A DNA stretch of 64,000 nucleotides, taken from an uncultured Aquimonas sp. GTDB lineage: Bacteria; Pseudomonadota; Gammaproteobacteria; Xanthomonadales; Xanthomonadaceae. Under the pieces are notes generated by a model. It saw only the letters and a program-made list of their open reading frames with translations, did no database searches and had not been told where the DNA came from. Positions within the stretch are counted from its first letter, which is position 1. Each line of letters starts with the position of its first letter. Below are positions 55,704 through 64,000 of this stretch, piece by piece. The stretch is from positions 1 through 64,000 of the forward strand of contig NZ_CALART010000056.1 in the NCBI RefSeq assembly GCF_937888285.1, written 5' to 3'. The position numbers and the translations under genes were made by a program.

Positions 55704-56189
55704 ATGGACCAGCTCTGCATCGTCACCACCGGCGGCACGATCGACAAGATCTACTTCGACGACAAGTCGGACTACCAGATCGGCGACCCGCAGATCGGCC
55801 GCATCCTCGAAGAGCTGGGCGTGACCTTCCGCTTCTCGGTGATCCCGATCCTGCGCAAGGACAGCCTGCACCTCACCAACGAGGACCGCGCCCTGGTCAA
55901 GCAGACCATCCTCGCGCAGCCGGCGAAGCACGTGCTGGTCACCCACGGCACCGACAGCATGGTCGAGACCGGCCGCGTGCTGGCCGACATCCCGGACAAG
56001 ACCATCGTCATGACCGGCGCGCTGAACCCGGCGCGCTTCCGCGGTTCGGACGCCGAGTTCAACATCGGCACCGCGGTCGGCGCCGTGCAGTGCCTGCCGC
56101 CGGGCGTCTACATCGCCATGAACGGGCGCATCTGGGACCCGGCGAAGGTGCGCAAGAATGTGGCAGCCAATCGGTTCGAAGCGGCTTGA
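55704..56189 (+). CDS. Asparaginase-like protein, N-terminal domain only
   Basis: A 161-residue cytosolic protein. It has both catalytic threonine motifs of the asparaginase family (TTGGTID at 8-14 and THGTDSM at 80-86) but is half the usual 320-350 residues: the C-terminal domain is absent and the frame ends cleanly. In canonical enzymes the active site lies between the two domains of neighbouring subunits, so this protein either works as a different oligomer or has another role. Free-standing versions are known in Lysobacterales. It has its own promoter and is monocistronic. Confidence 0.85.
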   Translation: MDQLCIVTTGGTIDKIYFDDKSDYQIGDPQIGRILEELGVTFRFSVIPILRKDSLHLTNEDRALVKQTILAQPAKHVLVTHGTDSMVETGRVLADIPDKTIVMTGALNPARFRGSDAEFNIGTAVGAVQCLPPGVYIAMNGRIWDPAKVRKNVAANRFEAA

Positions 56190-56536
56190 GGGTGAGGCTC
56201 CAACGCAGAGGATCGAGCGGAACCGAAGCTCCTTCCATGCTCGCGTACGGTGGCTGGCATGATTTGCGGCGTTCTGGGTTCGTCATCCCCGCGCATGCGG
56301 GGATCCAGTGCCTCGGCGTGCGCGGCGAGGATGTCTGGGCCCCCGCCTCCGCGGGGGCGACGACGCGCACTGCGGCGTCGCTCGGGGCTGTCCTTCCGGC
56401 TCTCGCAGTTTCCGGCCTCATGCCTCGGCCTCGCTCCTCACACCGTTCGTCCTCGGCCCGCAAGCGAATCGACACTGGCCGTCTGAACATCGCCGCGTTT
56501 CGCAGCGCGCCCGCTTCCTCCCGCTGAAGGCCCGCC
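56190..56536. other. Intergenic region with one dispersed repeat
   Basis: A repeat occupies 56278-56372. The other bases show no gene. The mgtE promoter should lie in the last 150 bases, but I see no clear hexamers or metal-sensing leader. Confidence 0.55.
56278..56372. repeat. Dispersed intergenic repeat, GCGAAGGCGGGG family, inverted copy
   Basis: Read on the plus strand it runs CGTCATCCCCGCGCATGCGG, then GGATCCAGTG, then TGGGCCCCCGCCTCCGCGGG, the reverse order of the copies at 3223 and 16998. Confidence 0.75.
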
Positions 56537-57898
56537 ATGGCAGAGAACAGCCGCCAGGACAAAGCCGCACGCCAGCTGAGGCTGCTCTCGGAGGCGCTGG
56601 ATTCCGGCCGCCTCGGTCCCGTGCGGCGGATGGTCAACACCCTGACCCCGGCCGAGATCGGCAACCTGCTGGAGTCGCTGCCGCCGGACAAGCGCATCAT
56701 CGTCTGGGGGCTGGTCGACGCCGAGGACGACGGCGAGGTGCTGGTCCACGTCGGCGACGAGGTGCGCGAGAGCCTGCTTGCGGCCATGGACCCCGACGAG
56801 ATCGTCGCGGCCGCCGAGTCGCTGGACATCGACGACCTCGCCGATCTGATGGAGGACCTGCCGGACCAGGTCATCGACGAGGTCCTGAAGTCGATGGACC
56901 GGGAGAACCGCGAGCGCCTTGAGCAGGTGCTCTCGTATCCCGAGGACAGCGCCGGCCGCCTGATGAACCCGGACGTCATCACCGTGCGCGCCGACGTCAG
57001 CATCGACGTGGTGCTGCGCTACCTGCGCCTGCGCGGCGAGATGCCCGACAACACCGACCACCTCTACGTGGTCAGCCGCCGCCACCAGTACCTGGGCCGC
57101 ATTCCGCTCACCGCGCTGCTGCTGTCGGAACCCTCGCGGCCGATCAACCAGCTGATGGACGAGGACGACCATCCGGCGATTCCGGTGGACACGCTGACCG
57201 CCGAGGTCGCCCGCCAGTTCGAGGACCACGACTGGATCTCGGCCCCGGTGGTCGATGAGAACAACATCCTGGTCGGCCGCATCACCATCGACGACGTGGT
57301 CGACATCATCCGCGAGCAGGCCGAGCACCAGGCCCTGTCGGCGGCCGGCCTCGACGAGGACGAGGACATGTTCAGCCCGGTCCTGCGCGCGGCCCCGCGG
57401 CGCATGATCTGGCTGGGCATCAACCTGCTCACGGCCTTCCTGGCGGCCAGCGTGGTCGGCCGCTTCGAGGAGACCATCGAGAAGGTCGTGGCGCTGGCCG
57501 TGCTGATGCCGATCGTCGCCGGCATGGGCGGCAATGCCGGCACCCAGGTGCTGGCGCTGATGATCCGCGGCCTTGCACTCGGCCAGGTCGGCGCCAGCAA
57601 CGTGCGCACCCTGGTCTGGAAGGAAGTCCGCGTCGCCCTGCTCAACGGCCTGGCGCTGGGACTCGTCCTGGGCGGCGCAGTCTGGCTGTGGTTCGGCGAC
57701 GCTGCACTGTCAGGCGTGATCTTCGCCGCGCTGGTCATCAACCTGACTGCAGCCAGCCTCGCCGGTGTCGCCGTGCCGCTGACCCTGAAGCGTCTCGGCT
57801 TCGATCCCGCGCTGGCCAGCAGCATCTTCCTGACCACGGTCACCGACGTGTTCGGCTTCTTCGCCTTCCTCGGCCTCGGCACCCTGATCCTGCTGTAG
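56537..57898 (+). CDS. mgtE: Magnesium transporter MgtE
   Basis: A 453-residue magnesium channel of the inner membrane. The order is an N-terminal helical domain (about 1-130), a pair of CBS domains (about 140-260, acidic DEDDHPAIPV within), a connecting helix and five membrane helices. Pore marks are the PIVAGMGGNAGTQVLALMIR stretch and ITVTDVFGFFAFLGLG-like end (LTTVTDVFGFFAFLGLG). The N and CBS domains close the pore when cytosolic magnesium is high. The gene stands alone, convergent with the DUF475 gene. Confidence 0.95.
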   Translation: MAENSRQDKAARQLRLLSEALDSGRLGPVRRMVNTLTPAEIGNLLESLPPDKRIIVWGLVDAEDDGEVLVHVGDEVRESLLAAMDPDEIVAAAESLDIDDLADLMEDLPDQVIDEVLKSMDRENRERLEQVLSYPEDSAGRLMNPDVITVRADVSIDVVLRYLRLRGEMPDNTDHLYVVSRRHQYLGRIPLTALLLSEPSRPINQLMDEDDHPAIPVDTLTAEVARQFEDHDWISAPVVDENNILVGRITIDDVVDIIREQAEHQALSAAGLDEDEDMFSPVLRAAPRRMIWLGINLLTAFLAASVVGRFEETIEKVVALAVLMPIVAGMGGNAGTQVLALMIRGLALGQVGASNVRTLVWKEVRVALLNGLALGLVLGGAVWLWFGDAALSGVIFAALVINLTAASLAGVAVPLTLKRLGFDPALASSIFLTTVTDVFGFFAFLGLGTLILL

Positions 57899-57958
57899 CA
57901 GCGGGGGCTGCCGCGGCGCTGCGCGCGCCGCCGAGGGCACAGCCTGAAGACGGTCGCC

Positions 57959-58990
57959 TCAGGCCGACGCCGCCTCGCGCCGTCGATGCAGGATCGAGGA
58001 CCAGATCGACAGCGCGATCAGCACCACGCCGGCCAGGCCGGTGAACACCTCGGGGATGTGGTGGAAGGTGCTGACCAGCATCAGCACCGCGAGGATGCCG
58101 ATCGCGTAGTGCGCGCCGTGTTCGAGATAGATGAACTTGTCGAGCGTGCCGCGGTTGACCAGGTGCACGGTCATCGAACGCACGAACATCGCGCCGATCG
58201 CGAGCCCCAGCATGATGATCACCACGTCCTGGGTGATCGCGAACGCGCCGATCACGCCGTCGAACGAGAACGAGGCGTCGAGCACTTCGAGGTAGATGAA
58301 GCCGGCAGCCCCCGAACGGCGCACGGTCTGCACGGCCGCTTCGCCCTCCTCGGGATTCTCGAAGAACACATCGAGGCTGCCTACGCCGACGTAGAGCAGG
58401 ATGCCCCAGGCACCGGCGACCAGCGCATCCATGCGCGACTCCGCCGGCAGGAAGCCCTGCAGGGTCAGCAGGGCGAGGATGGCGAGGCCGACATTGACCG
58501 AGTCGGCGCGCCCCACCGCCGACAGCCGACGCTCCAGTGGGCCGAACCAGTGGGTGTGCTTGTCGGCGTCGATCAGGAAGTTCAGGAACACCAGCAGCAG
58601 GAACATGCCGCCAAAGGCCGCGATCGGCACATGGCTTTCCATCAGGTGCCGCGAGTACTCCTTGGGCGACTGCAGCGCCATGTCGATCACTTCGAGCGAG
58701 CCCAGGCCGGTGGCGACGGCGACGATCACGATCGGGAACACGAGCCGCATGCCGAACACCGCGATCAGGATGCCGACGGTGAGGAACATCTGCCGCCACC
58801 ACTCGTCCATGTCGCGCAGCACGCGCGCGTTCACCACCGCGTTGTCGAAGGACAGGCTGACTTCGAGGATGCCGAGGATGACCGTGATCAGCAGGGCGGC
58901 CCACAGGCCGTCAGCGGTATGCGCGCCCCACCAGGCGGCCAGCCCCAGGCAGATCGCTGTGACCAGGAAGGAGTAGCGGAAATCTCTCAC
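57959..58990 (-). CDS. DUF475 (TerC-like) integral membrane protein
   Basis: A 343-residue inner-membrane protein with about nine hydrophobic helices. It has the family's two internally related motifs, LEVSLSFDNAVVNA (first half) and LEVLDASFSFDGVIGAFAIT (second half), whose acidic residues resemble the metal path of TerC proteins; several TerC-like proteins export manganese. I placed the start at the GTG at 58990 (RDFRYSFLVTA), where family similarity begins. It is divergent from copA, with the CueR-type operator between. Confidence 0.85.
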   Translation of the reverse strand: MRDFRYSFLVTAICLGLAAWWGAHTADGLWAALLITVILGILEVSLSFDNAVVNARVLRDMDEWWRQMFLTVGILIAVFGMRLVFPIVIVAVATGLGSLEVIDMALQSPKEYSRHLMESHVPIAAFGGMFLLLVFLNFLIDADKHTHWFGPLERRLSAVGRADSVNVGLAILALLTLQGFLPAESRMDALVAGAWGILLYVGVGSLDVFFENPEEGEAAVQTVRRSGAAGFIYLEVLDASFSFDGVIGAFAITQDVVIIMLGLAIGAMFVRSMTVHLVNRGTLDKFIYLEHGAHYAIGILAVLMLVSTFHHIPEVFTGLAGVVLIALSIWSSILHRRREAASA

Positions 58991-59059
58991 GCGTGCGGCC
59001 GGCGTCGGCAAAGGGTGGCGGATTCTACCCGCCCGCCGATGCACCCGGCTGCCGCTCGC

Positions 59060-59090
59060 TTGACCTTGCCACGGTGGCAAGCTGCAGCCT
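59060..59090 (+). promoter_or_regulatory. CueR-type promoter and operator of copA
   Basis: A -35 box TTGACC (59060-59065) runs into a perfect 17-base palindrome CTTGCCACGGTGGCAAG (59065-59081), with a poor -10 (about CAGCCT) after a 19-base spacer. A MerR-family dyad in an overlong spacer with TTGACC ahead of it is the hallmark of CueR-activated copA promoters. The copA start codon follows about 30 bases later. Confidence 0.88.
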
Positions 59091-59118
59091 GCGGCCCAGG
59101 CCCTCCAGGACTCTCCGA

Positions 59119-61641
59119 ATGGACAGCACGTCCCACCCCACGCCCGCCCCCAGGCTGCGACTGTCGATCGAGGGCATGCGCTGCGCCTCCTGCGTGGGCA
59201 GGGTCGAGAAGGCCCTCGCCGCGGTGCCGGGCGTGCTCGACGCCACCGTCAACCTGGCCACCGAGAGCGCCAGCGTCCAAACCGACGGCAGCGTCGGGGC
59301 GCCGGCGCTGGTCGACGCGCTGCGGCGCGCGGGCTACGCCACCGCCGTCGATGAGCTCGCATTGAGCGTGCTGGGGATGAGCTGCGCCTCCTGCATCGGC
59401 CGCATCGAGAAGGCGCTGTCGCGCACGCCCGGCGTGCTCGAAGCCAGCGTCAATCTCGCCACCGAGACCGCGCACCTGCGGGTGCTGGCCGGTACGCCCG
59501 TCGAATCCCTGCTGGCGGCGGTGAGGCAGGCGGGCTACCGGGCCGAGCTGCCGGTCGAGCCGCTTGCCGCCGAAGCCGCGGGTTCAACTGCCGTGGCGGC
59601 GGATCGAGGCGAGCCCGCGCAGCGCGCGACCGAGGCTTCGAACGCCGCGCTTCGCGGCACGCCAGGCGCTTCGCCCTCGCGGACGCAGGCCGCCGAGCGC
59701 GAACGTCGGCATCTGGTCCTGGCGGCCCTGCTCTCGCTGCCGCTGGTGCTGCCGATGCTGGGCATGCCCTTCGGCCAGCACTGGTCGCTGCCGGGCGGGT
59801 GGCAGCTCGCGCTGGCGACGCCGGTGCAGTTCTGGCTGGGCGCGCGCTTCTATCGCGCGGGCTGGGGCGCGCTGCGCGCCGGCACCGGCAACATGGACCT
59901 GCTGGTCGCGCTGGGCACCTCGGCCGGCTACGGCCTCAGCGTCTACCACCTGCTGTTCACCCGCCCGCACCACGGTGAGCCACCGCTGTATTTCGAAGCC
60001 TCGGCGGTGATCATCACCTTGATCCTGATGGGCAAGTGGCTGGAGGCGCGGGCCAAGCGTCAGGCCACGGAAGCCATCCGCGCGCTGCAGGCCCTGCGCC
60101 CCTCCACCGCACGCGTGCGCGACGCCGACGGCAGCGAGCGCGAGCGGCCGATCGGTGAGGTCGGTGTCGGCGACGTGGTGGTGGTGCGGCCCGGCGAGCG
60201 CATCGCCGTCGATGGCGAGGTGATCGAGGGCCGCAGCCATGCCGATGAGTCCCTGCTCAGCGGCGAATCGCTGCCCGTCGCCAAGCAGCCCGGTGATCGC
60301 GTCACCGGCGGCGCGGTCAACGCCGAGGGCCGCCTGCTGGTGCGCACCACGGCAGTGGGCGCGGAAACCGCGCTGGCGCGGATCATCCGCCTGGTCGAGG
60401 ACGCGCAGGCGAAGAAGGCGCCGATCCAGCGCATCGTCGACAAGGTCAGCGCAGTGTTCGTGCCGGTGGTGGTGCTGGTCGCGCTCGCTACCCTGCTCGG
60501 CTGGGGCTTCGCCAGCGGCGACTGGACCCGGGCCACGCTCAACGCCGTCGCCGTGCTGGTGATCGCCTGTCCCTGCGCGCTGGGCCTGGCCACGCCGACC
60601 GCGATCATGGCCGGCACCGGCGTGGCCGCGCGCGCCGGCATCCTGATCAAGGACGCCGAAGCCCTGGAAACCACCCGCAGCCTGCGCACCATCGCCTTCG
60701 ACAAGACCGGCACGCTCACCGCTGGCCGGCCCGAGCTGGCGGCCGTGCATGCCGCCGAGGGCGACGAGCGCGCGCTGCTGCAGCAGGCGGCCGGCCTGCA
60801 GCAGGGTAGCGAGCACCCGCTGGCGCGCGCCGTGCTCACGGCACAGGCGCAGCGCGGCGAGCTGCCGCCGGCAGCCGAAACGATCCGCGCGCTGCAGGGG
60901 CGCGGCATCGAAGGCCGCATCGGGAACCAGCGCTTTGCGCTCGGCAGCACGCGCCTGATGCAGGAGCTGGGCGTCACGCTCGATGCGCTGGCTGCGGCCG
61001 GCGAATCCGAGGCCGCGCAGGGGCACTCGGTGTCCTGGCTGGCCCAGGAGCATGCGCAGGGCTGGCAGCTGCGCGGTCTGCTGGCCTTCGGCGATCCACC
61101 GCGGGCGGAAGCCGCCGAGGCGATCCGCGCCCTTCAGGCGATGGGACTGCGCACGCTGATGCTGTCGGGCGACAACCGCGGCGCCGCGCTGGCGGTGGCG
61201 CGTGCGCTCGGCATCGCCGAGGCCGAGGTAGTGGCCGAGGTGCTTCCCGCCGACAAGGCCGAGCGCGTGCGCGCACTGGCCGCGGAAGGCCGCGTCGGCA
61301 TGGTCGGCGACGGCATCAACGACGCACCGGCGCTGGCCGCCGCCGACGTCGGCTTCGCCATGGGCGGCGGCACCGACGTGGCCATGCACGCCGCCGGCAT
61401 CACCCTGATGCGCAGCGACCCGCGGCTGGTGGCCGATGCCATCGACATCTCCCGCCGCACCACGCGCAAGATCCACCAGAACCTGTTCTGGGCCTTCGTC
61501 TACAACGTGGTCGGCATTCCGCTGGCAGCGGCCGGGCTGCTGAACCCGGTGGTGGCGGGCGCCGCGATGGCCCTGTCCAGCCTCAGCGTGGTCGGCAACA
61601 CCCTGCTGCTGCGGCGCTGGTCGCCGCGCGCGCGCCGCTGA
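59119..61641 (+). CDS. copA: Copper-exporting P-type ATPase
   Basis: An 840-residue P1B-type ATPase that pumps Cu(I) out of the cytosol. It has two N-terminal heavy-metal-binding domains with GMRCASC (C22, C25) and GMSCASC (C89, C92). The membrane metal site is C484-P485-C486 (IACPCALGL), the phosphorylated aspartate D528 in DKTGTLT, and the ATP hinge GDGINDAP near 731. An alanine-rich linker separates the metal domains from the membrane part. The start at 59119 follows AGGA and fits the operator position. cueR follows in the same transcript. Confidence 0.96.
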   Translation: MDSTSHPTPAPRLRLSIEGMRCASCVGRVEKALAAVPGVLDATVNLATESASVQTDGSVGAPALVDALRRAGYATAVDELALSVLGMSCASCIGRIEKALSRTPGVLEASVNLATETAHLRVLAGTPVESLLAAVRQAGYRAELPVEPLAAEAAGSTAVAADRGEPAQRATEASNAALRGTPGASPSRTQAAERERRHLVLAALLSLPLVLPMLGMPFGQHWSLPGGWQLALATPVQFWLGARFYRAGWGALRAGTGNMDLLVALGTSAGYGLSVYHLLFTRPHHGEPPLYFEASAVIITLILMGKWLEARAKRQATEAIRALQALRPSTARVRDADGSERERPIGEVGVGDVVVVRPGERIAVDGEVIEGRSHADESLLSGESLPVAKQPGDRVTGGAVNAEGRLLVRTTAVGAETALARIIRLVEDAQAKKAPIQRIVDKVSAVFVPVVVLVALATLLGWGFASGDWTRATLNAVAVLVIACPCALGLATPTAIMAGTGVAARAGILIKDAEALETTRSLRTIAFDKTGTLTAGRPELAAVHAAEGDERALLQQAAGLQQGSEHPLARAVLTAQAQRGELPPAAETIRALQGRGIEGRIGNQRFALGSTRLMQELGVTLDALAAAGESEAAQGHSVSWLAQEHAQGWQLRGLLAFGDPPRAEAAEAIRALQAMGLRTLMLSGDNRGAALAVARALGIAEAEVVAEVLPADKAERVRALAAEGRVGMVGDGINDAPALAAADVGFAMGGGTDVAMHAAGITLMRSDPRLVADAIDISRRTTRKIHQNLFWAFVYNVVGIPLAAAGLLNPVVAGAAMALSSLSVVGNTLLLRRWSPRARR

Positions 61642-61653
61642 AGGAGAGTGCAC

Positions 61654-62097
61654 ATGTCCGCCAGGCAGTCGCGCCCCGAGCTCGCCAAAGGCAGAGCCGA
61701 GGGCCTGCGGGAGATCGGCGAAGCCGCCGCCGCCAGCGGCGTCAGCGCCAAGCGCATCCGCCACTACGGGGCCCTCGGCCTGATGCCCTCGGCGCAGCGC
61801 AGCCTCGCCAACTATCGGCTGTACTCCGAAGCCGACCTGCACCGCCTGCGCTTCATCCAGCGCGCGCGCAGCCTCGGCTTCGACATGGCGCGCATCCGCA
61901 CCCTGCTCGGCCTGTGGGACGACCCCGGCCGCAGCAGCGCAGAGGTGAGGCGCGAGGTGCAGGCGCATATCGACGCGCTGCAGGCGCAGATCCACAGCCT
62001 GCAGGCGATGCAGCAGACGCTGCAGCAGCTCGCCCGGCACTGCCACGGCGACCAGCGCCCGGAGTGTCCGATCCTCGAAGAGCTCGGGCAGGGCTGA
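61654..62097 (+). CDS. cueR: MerR-family copper-responsive regulator CueR
   Basis: A 147-residue MerR-type regulator. The helix-turn-helix (IGEAAAASGVSAKRIRHYGALGL) is near the N terminus, the dimerising coiled coil runs from about 92 to 128, and the metal-binding loop ends C130-x7-C138 (CHGDQRPEC), the spacing that marks Cu(I)/Ag(I) sensors. It follows copA by 12 bases; an AAGGAGA site overlaps the copA stop codon, so the regulator is probably made from the promoter it controls. The start is the ATG at 61654, not the GTG six bases upstream. Confidence 0.93.
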   Translation: MSARQSRPELAKGRAEGLREIGEAAAASGVSAKRIRHYGALGLMPSAQRSLANYRLYSEADLHRLRFIQRARSLGFDMARIRTLLGLWDDPGRSSAEVRREVQAHIDALQAQIHSLQAMQQTLQQLARHCHGDQRPECPILEELGQG

Positions 62098-62115
62098 TTG
62101 ATCTCGCTCGCAACA

Positions 62116-63261
62116 TCAAGGCTGGATGCGCACGCGCTGCCCCTCCAGATCGCCCGGCGGTGGGTAGCGCAGCACGCGGTCGCCGCGCTCAAGCCCGGAG
62201 ACGATCTCGCGCAGGCGACCGTCGCTGTCGCCGACCTCGACGGCACACGCGCGCAGGCGGCCGTCCTCGACGCGCCAGACCCGCCAGCCGGCCTGTTCGC
62301 GGCGCAGGGCTTCGATCGGCAGCACCCGCACATCGCGTGCTTCGCGCACCTGCACGAAGGCCTCGACCTGGTAGCCGTGGCCCAGGCCCGGCGGCACGCT
62401 GTTGAGCTGCAGGATCACCCGCACCCGCTGCTCCTCGACCCCCAGCGCCGAAACCTTGAGCTCGCCCAGCGGCTCGACGCGTTCGACCCGCGCCGGCAGC
62501 GAAGCGCCGCCCCAGCCCTCGATGCGCGCGGGCGCACCCGGCGCGAACAGCACGGCGTCCTGCGAGAGGAAATCGCCGACCACCTCGATCGAGGACGGCT
62601 CACCGATCTCCAGCAGCAGCTGGCCGGCGGCGACCGGCTGTTCGCCCTGCAGGTGACGTTTCAGCAGCACGCCCGCCACGGGTGCATGCAGCTCGATGCG
62701 GCCTTCGGCGTCAGGCAGCGTGAGCGCGAGCCGACTGCGTGCCTGCTCGACGGCGGCGCGTGCCGCACCCACGGCCGCGGCTGCTTCGCGATCCAGCGCA
62801 CGCGCGGCGGTGAGCTCACGCTCGCTGACCAGTCCGCGCTGGCCCGAGGCCTCCAGCCGCTGCCGCGCGTCGCGTGCGGACGCCGCGTGCGCCTGGGCCT
62901 GGCGCAGTCCGGCCTCGGCGGCGGCCAGCTCGGCCCGCGCCGTCGCTGCACTGCGTGCATCCAGCGGCATCGACTGCAGCGGCCGCAGCCGCGCCAGCAC
63001 CTGGCCTGCTTCCACCGCGTCGCCGGGCTCCAGGCTGATGCGCTCCAGCACGCCGGCGGTGGGTGCCGCCAGCGGATGCAGCTCGCGCATCCGTGTGACG
63101 CCACGGTCGCTGCGCTCGATGCGCAGGGTGTCCGCGCCGACCTCGACCAGTTCGAATTCGCGTGCGCGCGGCCACAGCGCAGCCAGCGCCGACAGCAGCA
63201 GGACGAGCAGCAGCGCGCCCCAGGCGAGGCGGGTGCGGCGGCGGGATGCACTCGTGCTCAT
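62116..63261 (-). CDS. HlyD/RND-type periplasmic adaptor protein
   Basis: A 381-residue membrane-fusion protein. An N-terminal membrane anchor (about residues 12-30), a lipoyl half-domain (LAAPTAGVLERISLEPGDAV), an alanine-rich coiled coil (about 98-175), the second lipoyl half (IELHAPVAGVLLKRHLQGEQ) and a beta-barrel region follow in the usual order. It works with the FtsX-type permease whose gene ends four bases before it, forming an ABC export system. The substrate is unknown. It is convergent with cueR, and no link to copper is seen. Confidence 0.88.
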   Translation of the reverse strand: MSTSASRRRTRLAWGALLLVLLLSALAALWPRAREFELVEVGADTLRIERSDRGVTRMRELHPLAAPTAGVLERISLEPGDAVEAGQVLARLRPLQSMPLDARSAATARAELAAAEAGLRQAQAHAASARDARQRLEASGQRGLVSERELTAARALDREAAAAVGAARAAVEQARSRLALTLPDAEGRIELHAPVAGVLLKRHLQGEQPVAAGQLLLEIGEPSSIEVVGDFLSQDAVLFAPGAPARIEGWGGASLPARVERVEPLGELKVSALGVEEQRVRVILQLNSVPPGLGHGYQVEAFVQVREARDVRVLPIEALRREQAGWRVWRVEDGRLRACAVEVGDSDGRLREIVSGLERGDRVLRYPPPGDLEGQRVRIQP

Positions 63262-63265
63262 GCAG

Positions 63266-64000
63266 CTACTCCCGGACTTTCAGGCTTTCAACAAGGCCGA
63301 TGCGGTCAACGCCGCGGCGCACCCACAGCGCGGTGGCGGCCACCGAGGCCAGCAGGATCAGGCCGGCCCGCAGGTGCAGGCTCGGCTCGAACAGGCGGGG
63401 GAACTGGAACACATCGGTCGCCATCGCGCGCAGGAAGGCCTGCGCGGCGTAGTGGCCCAGCACCAGGCCCAGCGGCAGGGCGATCAGGCACAGCAATGCC
63501 AACTCGGCGAGCAGCACATAGCTGGCCTCGCGGCGCCCATAGCCAAGCACGCAGAGGGTGGCGAGATCGCGGCGCTGCTCGCCCAGCACCACGGTGCTGG
63601 TGGCGTAGGCAATGCCCACCGCCATCAGCACCGCGAAGCCGGTGAACAAGGTGGTCATGGTGCCGCTGCCCTGTTCGAACATGCGCTGCATCGCGCCCCA
63701 GGCGGCTTCGACATCGCTGCTGGCGGCGATCATCGGCGTGGCCCGCACGGCGGCATCGAAGGCCACGCGCTGGTCGGCGCGGAGGCGCAGATGCGCGCCG
63801 CTGATCCGGCCGGGCTGTCCCGAGTATCGAGCCAACGCGTCGATCTCAAGCCAGGCGCCGCTGCCGATGGTGACCTCGACCACCTCGGCCACCGGCAGCA
63901 CGAAGCGACGGCGCAGGCCGCCGGTGAGCTGCACCTCGACGGTGTCACCTGCCCTCACGCCCAGTTGGCGGGCCAATGAGCCGCTGATCAGCAGGCCGTC
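63266..64000 (-). CDS. FtsX/MacB-like ABC transporter permease, C-terminal part
   Basis: The window edge cuts this gene; only the last 244 codons are present and the frame is open through position 64000. It begins DGLLISGSLARQLGVRAGDT (periplasmic domain). Three hydrophobic segments then follow in the usual FtsX pattern (TLFTGFAVLMAVGIAYATSTVVLGEQRRDLATLCVLG-type, then a hairpin of two). The charged EQRRDLATLCVLGYGRRE turn is typical. The partner adaptor starts four bases downstream. An ABC ATPase gene is expected beyond the edge. Confidence 0.82.
   Translation of the reverse strand, partial: DGLLISGSLARQLGVRAGDTVEVQLTGGLRRRFVLPVAEVVEVTIGSGAWLEIDALARYSGQPGRISGAHLRLRADQRVAFDAAVRATPMIAASSDVEAAWGAMQRMFEQGSGTMTTLFTGFAVLMAVGIAYATSTVVLGEQRRDLATLCVLGYGRREASYVLLAELALLCLIALPLGLVLGHYAAQAFLRAMATDVFQFPRLFEPSLHLRAGLILLASVAATALWVRRGVDRIGLVESLKVRE

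Noticed and set aside
56537..62097. A single metal-resistance operon from mgtE to cueR
   Set aside because: The genes face different ways (mgtE plus, DUF475 minus, copA plus) with separate promoters, so they are neighbours but not one transcription unit.

Overview
This is a high-GC, gene-dense chromosomal window from a gammaproteobacterium, most likely of the order Lysobacterales (Xanthomonadales). Four things point there: a very large NAD-dependent glutamate dehydrogenase, two-subunit glycyl-tRNA synthetase, a copA-cueR pair, and several families of short palindromic intergenic repeats of the kind common in Xanthomonas and Lysobacter relatives. The genus cannot be fixed from the sequence alone. 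I found no rRNA, tRNA, CRISPR array, transposase or phage gene.

Layout. 0-5 kb: a DUF2200 protein, a small membrane protein, a bile-acid/sodium symporter family protein, two glycosyltransferases and NAD kinase. 5-17 kb: NAD-glutamate dehydrogenase, a SAM methyltransferase, a DUF1266 protein, glycine decarboxylase (gcvP) under a tandem glycine riboswitch, and an endonuclease/exonuclease/phosphatase-family lipoprotein. 17-28 kb: Maf pyrophosphatase, a metallo-beta-lactamase-fold hydrolase, an S9 peptidase, an NhaC-type antiporter, an NSS-family symporter, an isolated GspF-like protein, a degenerate HD-GYP protein and a GNAT acetyltransferase. 28-37 kb: recQ, glyS-glyQ, an isolated GspE-like ATPase, a class I glutamine amidotransferase and a BPSS1780-like membrane protein.

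38-50 kb looks like a sulfur-metabolism block. It holds a sulfate-type ABC importer (binding protein, cysT, cysW, cysA), an SLC13 permease divergent from an Rrf2 regulator, then a cysteine-dioxygenase-like protein, an FAD/NAD(P)-binding oxidoreductase and a TonB-dependent receptor. A similar putative operator sits upstream of the importer and of the dioxygenase, which suggests that the Rrf2 protein ties uptake to cysteine catabolism. This link is inference.

50-64 kb: a 1212-residue secreted M36 metallopeptidase ending in an FSDGFE tail and translationally coupled to a small membrane protein, then WrbA, DUF2069, a one-domain asparaginase-like protein, MgtE, a DUF475/TerC-like membrane protein, the copper ATPase copA behind a perfect CueR-type operator with cueR downstream, and a partial ABC permease with its periplasmic adaptor running off the right edge.

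The intergenic regions are unusually repeat-rich. Five or more families of palindromic repeats recur, some directly supplying stop codons or C-terminal residues to genes. A 260-base chain of at least six hairpins lies between recQ and glyS and is the least explained structure in the window.
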